From Brevibacterium sp. RIT 803 (GTDB taxonomy: Bacteria > Actinomycetota > Actinomycetes > Actinomycetales > Brevibacteriaceae), in the NCBI RefSeq assembly GCF_016892625.1, contig NZ_JAFEMW010000006.1, positions 1-64,000 of the forward strand: a stretch of DNA of 64,000 nucleotides, given 5' to 3'. A program made the translations under genes and the position numbers. A model generated the notes under the pieces. That model was not told the DNA's origin, did not search any database, and saw only the letters and a list, made by a program, of their open reading frames with translations. Positions within the stretch are counted from its first letter, which is position 1. Every line of letters starts with the position of its first letter. Below, piece by piece: positions 29,610-39,265 of the stretch.

Positions 29610-31235
29610 TCAGTGACCGATCTGGTTGTGAGTGTTCGACTCAACCGAATCATGGTCGTGGTGTGATGCTTCGAGCTCCTGCTTCGTCACTGGCGCTACA
29701 CGGTCCTCGAAGAAGAACTTAGAGAGCTTCGCACGGAACTTCTCAAGTCCGGTGATCTTACCGTCCGCATTCGGCTCCGCAGGTGTGTGCGTGGGTGACT
29801 CGAACGCTGTCAGCTTCCACAGCTTATGCGGAGGCAGAGCTTCGTGACGCTCAAGGAACTCGCCATGGGGGAGACGGATGATGTTGGCCGTCTCACGTCC
29901 ATGCAGTGCGATCTCACGATCCTTGCGCTGCAGACCGATGCACATTCGCTTCGTGATCATGTAGCCGATGATCGGTCCGAGGAAGAACACGATGCGGAAT
30001 ATATAGATCATGTCGTTGAGTGACATTTGGAAGAACACGGCAATGATGTCGCCCGAGGCTGCAGCCCACATGTTGCAGTAGAAGATGATGCCTGCAACAC
30101 CGATGGCAGTACGCGTGGGATTGTTGCGCGGGCGATCGAGGATGTGGTGTTCGCGCTTGTCCTTGAGCAGCCAGGACTCGAAGAACGGATAGATGAACAT
30201 CGCTCCGAACACGCCGCCCATGACAATGACTGCGCTGTTGATGTTCAGGGAGATCGGCCAACCGGCAATGTAGAACTCGAGCCAGCCTGGAACGATGCGC
30301 AGGAATCCGTCTGCCCAACCGATGTACCAGTCGGGTTGTGTGCCTGCAGACACCGGTGAGGGGTCATAGGGCCCGTAGTTCCAGATCGGGTTGATCGTGA
30401 AGAGGGCTGAGATCAGTGCCAGCAAGCCGAAGATGAGGAAGAAGAATCCTCCGCCCTTGGCTGCGAATGTCGGCAGAACAGGCTCGCCCACCACATTCTT
30501 CTCGGTGTTGCCGGCACCTGGGTACTGCGTGTGCTTGTGCACGACGACGAACACCAGGTGGATGCCGATCAGAGCGATCAGCAGCGCGGGAACGATCATG
30601 ATGTGAAGGGAGTAGAGCCTGGCGACGATGTCGGTGCCTGGGAACTCACCGCCGAAGATGAAGAAGGAGAGATAGGTTCCGACCAGCGGCAGTGATTTGA
30701 CGATTCCGTCGATGATTCGCAGACCGTTGCCTGAGAGCAGATCATCGGGCAGTGAGTAGCCCGTGAAACCTGCCGCCATTCCCATGATGACCAGAAGCAC
30801 ACCGACGATCCAGTTGAGCTCGCGGGGGCGACGGAAAGCGCCGGTGAAGAACACGCGCAACATGTGGATGCTCAGTGCGGCGACGAACAGCAGTGCGCCC
30901 CAGTGGTGCATCTGACGGATGAACAGGCCACCGCGAATCTCGAATGAGATCGCCAGAGTCGAGTTGTACGCCTCTGAGATCTCGACGCCGCGCAGCGGCG
31001 CCCAAGGTCCTTCATAGTGCATCTCACCCATTGCAGGAGTGAAGAAGAAAGTCAGGAACGTTCCGGAGAGGATAACGATGACGAAGCTGTAGAGAGCGAC
31101 CTCACCGAGCATGAACGACCAGTGGGAAGGAAAGATCTTGCGTCCGAACTCGCGGACGAGGACAGAGGCCCCGACTCGAGTCTCGGCGAAGTTCGCGGCC
31201 TTCCCGATGGTGGTTGTGGGTTGTGTAGTACTCAT
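29610..31235 (-). CDS. qcrB: Cytochrome bc1 complex cytochrome b subunit
   Basis: The 541-residue membrane subunit holds two b hemes and both quinone sites. The N-terminal half shows the heme-binding helix MHHWGALLFVAALSIHMLRVF and RPRELNWIVG, the GYSLPDDLLSGNGLR segment, the PGTD-containing loop and SLHIMIVPALLIALIGIHL with the second pair of histidines. The PEWY quinone-site motif reads PDWY (QPDWYIGW), usual in actinobacteria. The hydrophilic C-terminal extension is typical of the group. It overlaps qcrA by four bases. QcrB is the known target of imidazopyridine drugs in mycobacteria. Confidence 0.96.
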   Translation of the reverse strand: MSTTQPTTTIGKAANFAETRVGASVLVREFGRKIFPSHWSFMLGEVALYSFVIVILSGTFLTFFFTPAMGEMHYEGPWAPLRGVEISEAYNSTLAISFEIRGGLFIRQMHHWGALLFVAALSIHMLRVFFTGAFRRPRELNWIVGVLLVIMGMAAGFTGYSLPDDLLSGNGLRIIDGIVKSLPLVGTYLSFFIFGGEFPGTDIVARLYSLHIMIVPALLIALIGIHLVFVVVHKHTQYPGAGNTEKNVVGEPVLPTFAAKGGGFFFLIFGLLALISALFTINPIWNYGPYDPSPVSAGTQPDWYIGWADGFLRIVPGWLEFYIAGWPISLNINSAVIVMGGVFGAMFIYPFFESWLLKDKREHHILDRPRNNPTRTAIGVAGIIFYCNMWAAASGDIIAVFFQMSLNDMIYIFRIVFFLGPIIGYMITKRMCIGLQRKDREIALHGRETANIIRLPHGEFLERHEALPPHKLWKLTAFESPTHTPAEPNADGKITGLEKFRAKLSKFFFEDRVAPVTKQELEASHHDHDSVESNTHNQIGH

Positions 31236-32275
31236 GGGTGATTGATCTCCCAGAACGTAGGTCCGACGGGCTCAGGGAAGTCCGACTGTGCGACCAGATA
31301 GCCTTCGCTGTCGACCGAGATGGGCAGCTGCGGCAGTGGACGCTTGGCCGGGCCGAAGATGACCTTGCAGTGTTCGGTGACATCGAAGGTCGACTGATGG
31401 CACGGGCAGAGCAGGTGGTGTGTCTGGTGCTCATACAGTGCGACAGGGCAACCGACATGGGTGCAGATCTTGGAATAGGCGACGATGCCGTCGTGTGACC
31501 AGTCCTTGCGATCCGGATCCTCTTTGAGTTCCTTGGGATCGATGCGCATCAGCAGAACGGCGGCCTTTGCCTTCTCTTCCAACGGGTGTTCGGCGTTCTC
31601 TTCATCGCCGATGCCCGACGGCAGCACGTGGTAGGCCGAGCCGATGGTGACGTCATCTGCCTTGATCGGGCGCTCGGATTCCACTGATGGAATGCCGCCC
31701 GGGTCCTGGATCAGACGAATGCCTTTGCCCCAGAGTGTGTGGAACAGCTTGTCCCCAGGCAGTGGACCCAGGTCACGGAACACGAGGACTGCGGGCAGGG
31801 GAGCGATGGCCAATGCCGCAATCAATGTGTTGCGCAGAAGAGGACGTCGGGCGATTCCCGATTCTTCCTTCGCCTGATGAAGGATCTCAAGGGCAACTGC
31901 CTGGTCCTCTTCACTGCCACCGATGTCGTGACGCTCATCGATTCCCTCGTGATCACTCATGAGGTTCTTCGCCCACAGAACGGCGCCGACGCCGATGGAG
32001 AACATCGCTACCGCGGCACCAAGGCCGATGGAGGTGTTGTGGAGCCGAATGCTCTGCATCGTCTCGCCGGGAGAGAACAGGAAGTAGGCGACGATGAACC
32101 AGATGGTTCCGACCATCGACAGCACGAACCACAACGCCACCTGGCGTTCGGCGACCTTCGCGGCCTTCGGATCTCCGTCAGCAAGCCGAGGCTTGTGTTC
32201 CGGCAGCCCCGGGTTCGTGAACCCATTCAACTCCTCGAGCTGGCTGCCGCCGCCGAAGTGGTCTTTCGAGGTCAT
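31232..32275 (-). CDS. qcrA: Rieske iron-sulfur subunit of cytochrome bc1
   Basis: The 347-residue protein has an N-terminal part with three membrane helices, the actinobacterial feature (about 56-78, 92-112 and 170-190), and a C-terminal Rieske domain with cluster ligands in CTHVGCPVALYE and LLCPCHQSTFD. It passes electrons from quinol to the diheme QcrC. The arrangement qcrC-qcrA-qcrB is intact. Confidence 0.95.
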   Translation of the reverse strand: MTSKDHFGGGSQLEELNGFTNPGLPEHKPRLADGDPKAAKVAERQVALWFVLSMVGTIWFIVAYFLFSPGETMQSIRLHNTSIGLGAAVAMFSIGVGAVLWAKNLMSDHEGIDERHDIGGSEEDQAVALEILHQAKEESGIARRPLLRNTLIAALAIAPLPAVLVFRDLGPLPGDKLFHTLWGKGIRLIQDPGGIPSVESERPIKADDVTIGSAYHVLPSGIGDEENAEHPLEEKAKAAVLLMRIDPKELKEDPDRKDWSHDGIVAYSKICTHVGCPVALYEHQTHHLLCPCHQSTFDVTEHCKVIFGPAKRPLPQLPISVDSEGYLVAQSDFPEPVGPTFWEINHP

Positions 32276-32324
32276 TGAATTCCCCGTCTTTTCTCGTGGT
32301 GATTACTGAACGACATTGGCTGAC

Positions 32325-33110
32325 TCACTTTGCCCTGGATGACAGCCATACTGTCAGTCCGATGACTGCGCTGAGGCCGAAGAACCAGATGAAGAGGCCT
32401 TCAGCCACCGGTCCCAGGGATCCCAGCTTGAAACCACCGGGCGAGGGAGTATCCGAAACCTCTTTGACATAGGCGATCACGTCGCGCTTGTCATCGGGAG
32501 TCAGGTTAGCGTCGTTGAAGATTGGCATATTCTGCGGACCGGTCTGCATCGCCTCGTACAGGTGCTTTTCGGAGACATCCGCCAGGTTCGGTGCATATTT
32601 GCCTCGGGTCAGAGCACCGCCGGCGCCGACCACGTTGTGGCACATGGCGCAGTTGGTGCGGAAGAGACTACCGCCTGCAGCGGGATCGCCCTTGGACGCA
32701 TCGAGGTTCTCGTCTTCAGGGACGGCGGGGCCAGGGCCCAGCGAAGCGACATAGGCAGCCAGCTGAGCTGTCTGCTCTTCGTCGAACTGGGGTTCCTTGG
32801 CGCGTGCCTGCGGCCCGTTGGACTGCAACGGCATGCGTCCGGTTCCGACCTGGAAGTCAACTGCTGCTGCACCGACTCCGATGAGACCCGGTCCGGCTTT
32901 CGAGCCCTCGCCGTTGAGTCCGTGGCATGTTGCACAGTTCGCAGCGAAGAGCTTCTTGCCTTCGTCGACATCCGATGCACTGGCAGTATCTGCCTTGGCG
33001 CTCGAGGTCTGAGTGAAGAGGGCGTAGGCTCCGCCAGTCATCAGCAGGCCCACCAAGAGCAGCACAACCAGTGCCATTGGATGCCTGCGGCGATCTGCTA
33101 AAAGCTTCAC
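32325..33110 (-). CDS. qcrC: Diheme cytochrome c subunit of cytochrome bc1
   Basis: The 261-residue protein has an N-terminal signal-anchor (about 11-33), two class I cytochrome c domains with heme sites CATCH (C59-H63) and CAMCH (C154-H158), and a C-terminal membrane helix (LFIWFFGLSAVIGLTVWL). The diheme form replaces soluble cytochrome c and wires bc1 directly to the aa3 oxidase as a supercomplex. The start is a GTG at 33110; ctaE lies 57 bases upstream. Confidence 0.95.
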   Translation of the reverse strand: MKLLADRRRHPMALVVLLLVGLLMTGGAYALFTQTSSAKADTASASDVDEGKKLFAANCATCHGLNGEGSKAGPGLIGVGAAAVDFQVGTGRMPLQSNGPQARAKEPQFDEEQTAQLAAYVASLGPGPAVPEDENLDASKGDPAAGGSLFRTNCAMCHNVVGAGGALTRGKYAPNLADVSEKHLYEAMQTGPQNMPIFNDANLTPDDKRDVIAYVKEVSDTPSPGGFKLGSLGPVAEGLFIWFFGLSAVIGLTVWLSSRAK

Positions 33111-33167
33111 GTGATCGTCCTTTGCTTTGAATGTTGTAAGTCCGAATGGCCGAGCATCTCGAGCCGA

Positions 33168-33842
33168 CTACTGGAGCAGGTAGATGACTCCGAAGAGACC
33201 CACCCAGACGACGTCGACGAAGTGCCAGTAGTAGGACACGCAGATCGCGAATGTGGCCTCATGATGCCCGAACTTCTTGGCTCCATAAGCTCGTCCGATC
33301 ACGAGCAGGAAGCAGATGAGCCCGATAGTCACGTGAATACCGTGGAACCCGGTGGTCAGGTAGAAGACGGAACCATAGCCGTCAGTGTTGATGGCAATGC
33401 CCTCGCTGACCAGCGTGGCGTATTCCATCACCTGGCCGGCGACGAAGACCGCGCCAAGGAGGAAGGTGAGGTAGAACCACTCGACCATGCCCCATTTGGC
33501 GATGTTGAACAGAGAACCCGTCCGGCGGGGACGGAACTTCTCCGCTGCGAAGACGCCCAGCTGGCAGGTGAATGAAGACGACACCAAAATGAGCGTGTTG
33601 CCGAGCGCATATGGAATGTCGAGGACCTCAGTCTGGGTCTCCCACAATTCCGGCACGACGGATCGAATGGTGAAGTACATGGCGAAGAGCGCGGCAAAGA
33701 ACATCAGGTCGCTCGCGAGGAACACGATGAAGCCCACCGTGGTCACATTCGGACGATTGACAACCGGATGTGCTGGCGCTGTTTGAGATGCAGTGGCAGT
33801 TGACACAACCCCATTATTACTCGTCTCGGGGTGAGTTTTCAT
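33168..33842 (-). CDS. ctaE: Cytochrome c oxidase subunit III
   Basis: The 224-residue membrane protein has five helices and the subunit III motifs [32 protein letters not shown] and [20 protein letters not shown]. It is the first gene of the ctaE-qcrC-qcrA-qcrB operon, separated from the other oxidase subunits. The ATG at 33842 has only a weak ribosome binding site; an in-frame GTG twelve codons later is a possible alternative. Confidence 0.95.
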   Translation of the reverse strand: MKTHPETSNNGVVSTATASQTAPAHPVVNRPNVTTVGFIVFLASDLMFFAALFAMYFTIRSVVPELWETQTEVLDIPYALGNTLILVSSSFTCQLGVFAAEKFRPRRTGSLFNIAKWGMVEWFYLTFLLGAVFVAGQVMEYATLVSEGIAINTDGYGSVFYLTTGFHGIHVTIGLICFLLVIGRAYGAKKFGHHEATFAICVSYYWHFVDVVWVGLFGVIYLLQ

Positions 33843-33866
33843 CTTTTACCCAGCTTTCGGTGAATA

Positions 33867-33890
33867 TTTTTCTACACGGTGTAGCGAAAA
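33867..33890. promoter_or_regulatory. Palindrome upstream of ctaE
   Basis: CTACAC-G-GTGTAG at 33872-33884 is a perfect inverted repeat, flanked by a T run on one side and an A run on the other. It lies 25-48 bases before the ctaE start codon, where a repressor or activator of the respiratory operon could bind. No regulator can be named. Confidence 0.4.
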
Positions 33891-34022
33891 CCTTGATTTG
33901 GTGCCGGAATCTCGTATTCGGACCGCCCTGCCCCCGCGTGTCGAAGACAGGATAGGATGCCGCAGGTAAGTTCCATCTCGTGTTCAGAGGTGGTGGAAGT
34001 CCCTTAAGGAGAGTTCATTCGG

Positions 34023-35144
34023 ATGACGGAGACACCGCGTACGACAAGCCCGGAAACACTGGATTCCGGGCTCCGAACCACACCTCAGGGCACCACCTAC
34101 AGCTGGCCCGATCTGCTCATGACGCTCATGCACCAGCAGGATCTCGACGAGGCCGCCGCCGCCTGGGCTATGGACCAGATCATGTCGGGACAGACGACCG
34201 ATGTGACAATGGCCGCATTTCTCGTGGCACACCATACAAAGGGCGAGACCGTCGCCGAGATAGCCGGTTTGGTCTCGGCGATGATGGACCACGCCGTGCC
34301 ACTGCCAGACCTCGAGGATTCGGTCGACATCGTCGGCACCGGCGGCGATCGGGCCAAGACTGCCAACATCTCCTCAACGGCAGCGATGATCATCTCCGCG
34401 AGCGGGCAGCGCGTCGTCAAGCATGGCAACCGTGCGACGTCATCAGCCTCCGGCTCTGCCGATGTGCTCGAAGCTCTCGGTGTCCGCTTCGACATCACGC
34501 CGGAGCAGACAGGCATCATCGCGAAGGAAGTCGGCCTGGCATTCTGCTTCGCCAATGTGTTCCACCCATCAATGCAGTTCGTGGCGGCAGTGCGTCGTCA
34601 GATCAGCGTCCCGACCGCGTTCAACATCCTCGGACCGCTGACGAACCCGGCCCGTGCCCGTCACACCGCTATCGGTGTCGCTGATGCTCAGATGGCACCC
34701 TTGGTCGTCGGCACCTTGGCCAAGCGCGGTCACCAGGCAGTCGTCTTCCGTTCGAGAGACGGGTTGGACGAACTGAGCAACACCGACGTCAACGACGTGT
34801 GGGAGATCCGTCACGGCGAGGTCGAGCACATGACCTTCGATGCCCTTGACCTCGGCTTTGACCGTGTCACAAAGAACGATCTGCGGGGCGGCGGGCCCGA
34901 ACAGAACGCTGAGATCACCCGATCGGTGCTCAACGGAGAGAGGTCAGCGGTACGCGACATCGTGCTCATCAATACAGCAGCGGCACTCGTTGCAGCCGAT
35001 GAGTCTGCTGTGGGCAGCCTGACCGAGCGGCTGGCGGCGAAGGTGAGCATTGCAGAGGAGACGGTAGACGCCGGCCTCGGTGCGCAGAAGCTCGACCAGC
35101 TCATCGCGGTCTCACACAGAGTCGCCGAGACTAATCGTTCCTGA
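34023..35144 (+). CDS. trpD: Anthranilate phosphoribosyltransferase
   Basis: The 373-residue enzyme joins anthranilate and phosphoribosyl diphosphate in tryptophan synthesis. Signatures are the PRPP-binding DIVGTGGDRAKTANIS, VKHGNRATSSASGSADVLEALG, and RTAFNILGPLTNPA (here PTAFNILGPLTNPA). Other trp genes are absent; the stand-alone location beside ctaE is the same in mycobacteria (Rv2192c). AAGGAGA precedes the ATG. Its last 33 bases overlap the exonuclease gene on the opposite strand. Confidence 0.93.
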   Translation: MTETPRTTSPETLDSGLRTTPQGTTYSWPDLLMTLMHQQDLDEAAAAWAMDQIMSGQTTDVTMAAFLVAHHTKGETVAEIAGLVSAMMDHAVPLPDLEDSVDIVGTGGDRAKTANISSTAAMIISASGQRVVKHGNRATSSASGSADVLEALGVRFDITPEQTGIIAKEVGLAFCFANVFHPSMQFVAAVRRQISVPTAFNILGPLTNPARARHTAIGVADAQMAPLVVGTLAKRGHQAVVFRSRDGLDELSNTDVNDVWEIRHGEVEHMTFDALDLGFDRVTKNDLRGGGPEQNAEITRSVLNGERSAVRDIVLINTAAALVAADESAVGSLTERLAAKVSIAEETVDAGLGAQKLDQLIAVSHRVAETNRS

Positions 35145-36917
35145 TTCCTGCGCGTGAAAGTTGGCCCCGCTGCGGGGGAGCGACCATGCTCCCCGCATCG
35201 CGGTCAGTGTCGCCGACTGCAGCCATTGGGACAGGAGCCTGGTCTCTTCGGCCAGCGAGTCGGATGCTGCCGGAAGCTTCCCTGGTGCAGGAACCCATTC
35301 CGCGGTCGCACGAATGGCAACGAAGGCTTCGTCGAGTCCCCGCGAGCCACGGGAGTGTGCACCGGCGGCCAGCTTCCCATGTCTGATGACAGCGAGATCG
35401 AATCCCCCTTCGGGCCCCGGGGCGTACGCAAGGATCTCAGGGATAGCTCGCAGAGCACGAACGGACTCGGCTCGTGCGGCGTTTGCCAGTCCCGAGCGCA
35501 TGGCATCGCGCACCTCGGCGGCTGTCTCATACCTGGCTTCGGTGGCCAATCTCGACATTCTCTGCGTGCACAGATCACGCAGCGTTGAGAAATCACCGTC
35601 CATGACCGCGACCAGATCGCTGATGTCGGCCAGGTACTCCTGCCTGTCGGTCACACCGGCGCAGGGACCTCCGCACTGACCGACCTGGGAACTCACGCAC
35701 GGGCGGTGCGATCCGAGATTGGCGGAGGTGATCTTCGCCGTGCACCGTTTGACGGGATAGAGGGTGTCGAGAAGCTCCTTCACCGCTTGGGCCGTCTTGC
35801 GCGACCGGAACGGGCCCATGGGTGCTGCGGGCGACTTCTCCAATGCGGTGTTCGAACGGACGACCGACAGCCTCGGATATGCCTCATCGCTGAGAACGAT
35901 CCAGGAACTGCGTTCGGGGTTCTTCGACCGACGGTTATACGGTGGGGCGAGTTCTCCGATCAGTCGAATCTCTCTGACCTCCGCCTCGAGCGCGTGCGCG
36001 CATGGCAGACAACTGACCTCTTGAGCTGCGGTGATCATCTCGGCCATCCGACCGCGGTTCTCCGAAGCGTTGAAATACCCCCGGACTCGCCGCGCCATAT
36101 TGCCGGATTTTCCGATGTAGAGGACTCGTCGAGTTCCATCCAGGAACATGTAGACGCCTGGCTCAGCCGGAACCCCCTTGGCCAGATGAGATTTGGCTTG
36201 GCGCTTCGCCCATCCGGCCTGGCGCACCGTGGCCAGCTCTTCGAGAGTGGTGATGCCATAGCCGCCGAATCGCTCCAGCACCCGGTGCAGCAGCTCTCCG
36301 GTGGCTTTGGCATCGGAGAGTGCCCGGTGGTCGGGGGAGACCTCGGTTCCGAAATGAGCGGCGAGTGTCGACAGTTTGTGATTGCGGACCTCATCGCGAC
36401 TGACTACGCGCCGAGACAGGGTGACGGTGTCGAGGACAGTCGGCTGAGGCCAGTGGTAGTCGAGCTTTTCACACGCGGAGCGGAGGAAGCCGATATCGAA
36501 GGGAGCATTGTGAGCGACCAGGACCGCACCAACAGAGAACTCCAGAAAGCTCGGCAGCACGGAGCGAATCGAGGGAGCATCATCGACCATGGCGTGTGTG
36601 ATGCCGGTCAGTCGCGCCACGAACGGACTGATCACCGATTCCTCGGGCTTGACCAGAGATTGAAACTCTCCGAGCACCTCGCCGCCGCGCATCTTGACCG
36701 CACCGATCTCCGTGATCTCCGACTTTCCGGCAGTTGTACCGGTTGTCTCCAGGTCGACTATCACGAATGTGACCTCATGGAGCGGAGTGCCAAGACTGTC
36801 GAACGACAACTGCGAGGAGGCGATTGCTGACGGCGCTCGGTCGAATGGGGTGGACATGCGCCTCAGTCTTTCACTCGCCTCTGACACAGGAGAAGGTCCG
36901 ACGTTCGACTGCGGCAT
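35112..36917 (-). CDS. DEDDh exonuclease fused to a UvrC-like GIY-YIG nuclease
   Basis: The 601-residue protein joins an N-terminal DEDDh 3'-5' exonuclease of the DnaQ type (FVIVDLETTGTTAGKSEITEIG, VAHNAPFDIGFL, DHRALSDAKAT) to a GIY-YIG domain like that of UvrC (PGVYMFLDGTRRVLYIGKS). The rest resembles the UvrC region after the nuclease, but the second, C-terminal UvrC nuclease and HhH domain are missing. Homologues in mycobacteria (Rv2191) are thought to act in DNA repair. The start ATG overlaps the stop of the preceding gene by one base (TGATG); an ATG 20 codons later is a possible alternative. Confidence 0.88.
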   Translation of the reverse strand: MPQSNVGPSPVSEASERLRRMSTPFDRAPSAIASSQLSFDSLGTPLHEVTFVIVDLETTGTTAGKSEITEIGAVKMRGGEVLGEFQSLVKPEESVISPFVARLTGITHAMVDDAPSIRSVLPSFLEFSVGAVLVAHNAPFDIGFLRSACEKLDYHWPQPTVLDTVTLSRRVVSRDEVRNHKLSTLAAHFGTEVSPDHRALSDAKATGELLHRVLERFGGYGITTLEELATVRQAGWAKRQAKSHLAKGVPAEPGVYMFLDGTRRVLYIGKSGNMARRVRGYFNASENRGRMAEMITAAQEVSCLPCAHALEAEVREIRLIGELAPPYNRRSKNPERSSWIVLSDEAYPRLSVVRSNTALEKSPAAPMGPFRSRKTAQAVKELLDTLYPVKRCTAKITSANLGSHRPCVSSQVGQCGGPCAGVTDRQEYLADISDLVAVMDGDFSTLRDLCTQRMSRLATEARYETAAEVRDAMRSGLANAARAESVRALRAIPEILAYAPGPEGGFDLAVIRHGKLAAGAHSRGSRGLDEAFVAIRATAEWVPAPGKLPAASDSLAEETRLLSQWLQSATLTAMRGAWSLPRSGANFHAQESGTISLGDSV

Positions 36918-37339
36918 CAGACCGAAGCGCCATTGTCCTCGTCGGGAAAACGGTTGGTCGGGAGATGAAAGAACAGGCCGACTGCTCCGCCGAGGCCGAC
37001 TGCGATGCCGATCAACAGAAACCAGCCGGGCAGTGGGCGGAAGAAGATCGCACCGAGGACCAACAGCAGGACAGCGCCGAACGTCGCGACCACAGAGAGC
37101 ATCAAAGTCGGCGAGGCAGTGCGCCAGCCGATGGGTTCCGCTGGCCCGGGCTCCCAGCCCTCTTCCTCTTCAAGCCTCTCCCTGACCTCTTCAACTGGCA
37201 TATCACCCATCACGGCGCTGGGCTCTGCTATCTGATTGACCAGATCCTCCCAGTGACTGTCACTGATGCGCGAAGAATCACCGAGCCGCTCGGACTCGGG
37301 AACGTCGTCACGCCAGTTCTCGTTCTTCTCGTCGTCCAT
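36917..37339 (-). CDS. Small membrane protein of unknown function
   Basis: The product of about 140 residues has an acidic hydrophilic N-terminal half (MDDEKNENWRDDVPESERLG) and two membrane helices near the C terminus (TLMLSVVATFGAVLLLVLGAIFF in two parts, and GWFLLIGIAVGLGGAVGLFF). I chose the ATG at 37339; a TTG five codons earlier is possible. It lies between the alpha/beta hydrolase and the exonuclease genes and overlaps the latter by one base, so all three are one transcript. This resembles small actinobacterial proteins with an acidic cytosolic head; no function is known. Confidence 0.7.
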   Translation of the reverse strand: MDDEKNENWRDDVPESERLGDSSRISDSHWEDLVNQIAEPSAVMGDMPVEEVRERLEEEEGWEPGPAEPIGWRTASPTLMLSVVATFGAVLLLVLGAIFFRPLPGWFLLIGIAVGLGGAVGLFFHLPTNRFPDEDNGASV

Positions 37340-37368
37340 GTCCTCTATCAGCAATCTTCTCGGCGTCT

Positions 37369-38160
37369 CTATTCCCTGGTTCCAGGGGTTCCTGCCGGGA
37401 ATCGATCGGCGGATGTCGCCTTGTCCAGGATCGCCTCGGCGATGATGTTCGCGTCATTGTCCAAGGTGGCTACGTGCCGGGATCGACGCAGAGATCGGAT
37501 CGTCGGCCGCTGGGGCAGACGTGATCGCAAGGTTCGCAGGGTCCGCGGCCCGACCACTCCGTCGCCGCCGGAGACGAAGAGGGTGACTGGGCATTCGATC
37601 CGCCAGAGGTCTTCGCGAAGAGTTCTCTGTGCCGAAGCGAACGAGGTGATAGCGGCGACAGGGGTGCGATCGTAAGCATATTCGCAGCGATCCGGATGCG
37701 CGATGTCGCCGGCGATCGCTGGCACAGAGGCGACCACGTACTTGATGACGGGCAGAAACGGTGTCAGTGGGGAATCGATGTGAAGGGCAGGATTGATCAG
37801 CACGAGCTCGTCAGGGGGAGAATCCCCGGCGCCCAATGCCAATGACAGGGCACCGCCCATTGACAGACCGGCCACCACTACTCGGGAGTGAGTTCGAGAC
37901 AGTACCTGAAGCTCCGCCTTCGCTGCGTCGAGCCATTCGGACCAGGGCGTGGAACTGAGATCCTGCCACCGGGTGCCGTGGCCCGGAAGCAGCGGCACGC
38001 TGACGCTGATTCCATGATGACTCAAGCTCCGGGCGATGGGGAACCACGCGGCCGGAGAGCCGGTGATCCCATGGAGAAACAGCACCGCAGACTCAGAGTC
38101 CGGGAGGATCTGCCGGTAAGGTGCAGTCGGCACCGATTGTGGTGAGTAGTCGATCTCCAT
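37369..38160 (-). CDS. Alpha/beta hydrolase, carboxylesterase-like
   Basis: The 263-residue protein has the oxyanion-hole motif FLHGITGSPAAW, the nucleophile elbow GLSMGG, an aspartate in FVSGGDGVVG and a histidine in RRSRHVATLDND, a complete catalytic triad. The pattern (HGFTGSP, GHG near residue 60, GLSMGG) fits the EST30 carboxylesterase/monoacylglycerol lipase group. It is divergent from the PlsC gene, so a role in lipid or ester turnover is plausible but not shown. Confidence 0.85.
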   Translation of the reverse strand: MEIDYSPQSVPTAPYRQILPDSESAVLFLHGITGSPAAWFPIARSLSHHGISVSVPLLPGHGTRWQDLSSTPWSEWLDAAKAELQVLSRTHSRVVVAGLSMGGALSLALGAGDSPPDELVLINPALHIDSPLTPFLPVIKYVVASVPAIAGDIAHPDRCEYAYDRTPVAAITSFASAQRTLREDLWRIECPVTLFVSGGDGVVGPRTLRTLRSRLPQRPTIRSLRRSRHVATLDNDANIIAEAILDKATSADRFPAGTPGTRE

Positions 38161-38246
38161 AGGTTCAGCATGGCATGAATGTGCGTTGATGGTGACGATA
38201 TATGATGTCCGAGGACGACAAAGAGTCGTGACAGGGAAGGGTGCTC

Positions 38247-39026
38247 GTGTTCTACTGGTTTCTCAAGCGAGTTGTGGCCGGACCCATATTGCGGATCCTC
38301 TTCCGTCCCTGGGTGCGCGGGTTGGACAACCTCCCGTCTGATGGGCCTGCGATCATCGCGGGAAACCACAATCACTTCATGGATTCGATCTTCGTCCCCC
38401 TTCTAGCGCCGCGGCCTGTCGTCTATCTGGCGAAGAAGGACTATTTCACCGGTCGCGGCCTCAAAGGTGCTGTCACCCGGTGGTTCTTCAAACTCAACAA
38501 TCAGCTGCCGATGGACAGAGCAGGGGGCTCCGGTTCTCAGGCCTCGCTGGAATCCGGGCTCAAGGTTCTGAGAGAGGGGAACTCTCTGGGCATCTATCCC
38601 GAGGGAACACGTTCACCGGACGGCAAGCTCTACCGCGGCCGCACGGGTGTGGCCCGCCTTGTGCTCGAATCTGGGGCCCCGGTGATACCCGTCGCCATCA
38701 TCGGCACCGATAAGATTCAGCCTCCTGGGCGCCTGATCCCGAAGTTTCGACGCGTCGGAATAGTCTTCGGATCCTCCATGGACTTCTCGAAGTACGAGGG
38801 CCTTCCCCACGACAGGTTCCTGATGCGATCCGTCACCGACGAGATCATGTACGAGATCATGCGGCTCTCCGGTCAGGAGTACGTCGACAAGTACGCGTCG
38901 ACCGTCAAAACGAAGCTCCTGACCAGCGCTAAGCCCAAGAAGGCCGAGGATCGAAAGTCCGAGGACGACAAGCCACAGGGATCCACTGGTGCCAAGGACG
39001 AACAAGCGCATCCCGAGACTGAGTGA
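38247..39026 (+). CDS. plsC: 1-acyl-sn-glycerol-3-phosphate acyltransferase family protein
   Basis: The protein of about 259 residues carries the acyltransferase blocks NHNHFMDSIFV (HX4D), the GNSLGIYPEGTRSPDG block and PVIPVAIIGTDK. It adds the second acyl chain in phospholipid synthesis or acylates a related lipid. The C-terminal 40 residues are an unusual highly charged Lys/Glu/Asp tail. I prefer the GTG at 38247 (VFYWFLKRVV) because GGGAAG lies seven bases upstream; an in-frame GTG at 38241 also exists. Confidence 0.88.
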   Translation: MFYWFLKRVVAGPILRILFRPWVRGLDNLPSDGPAIIAGNHNHFMDSIFVPLLAPRPVVYLAKKDYFTGRGLKGAVTRWFFKLNNQLPMDRAGGSGSQASLESGLKVLREGNSLGIYPEGTRSPDGKLYRGRTGVARLVLESGAPVIPVAIIGTDKIQPPGRLIPKFRRVGIVFGSSMDFSKYEGLPHDRFLMRSVTDEIMYEIMRLSGQEYVDKYASTVKTKLLTSAKPKKAEDRKSEDDKPQGSTGAKDEQAHPETE

Positions 39027-39265
39027 GCGGGCTCCCAGAGGGGCATCGAACGATCCGTCTGTGCGTGAATCACGTGTTCGAATACTGCGATAACGGCGAC
39101 ACGCAGAAATTGTTACCTTGAGGTGTTTGTCCTGGAAGGCCCGGGAGAATAGCTTGGAGATGTTGAATCCCACTGTAGGTTCGCTGAGAAGAGGGCTAGA
39201 ATAGTTATGTTCTCTGCTCTTCAAAGCGACCTCGCTTCCCCCAGGGACTATAAGGAGGAGTCGGT

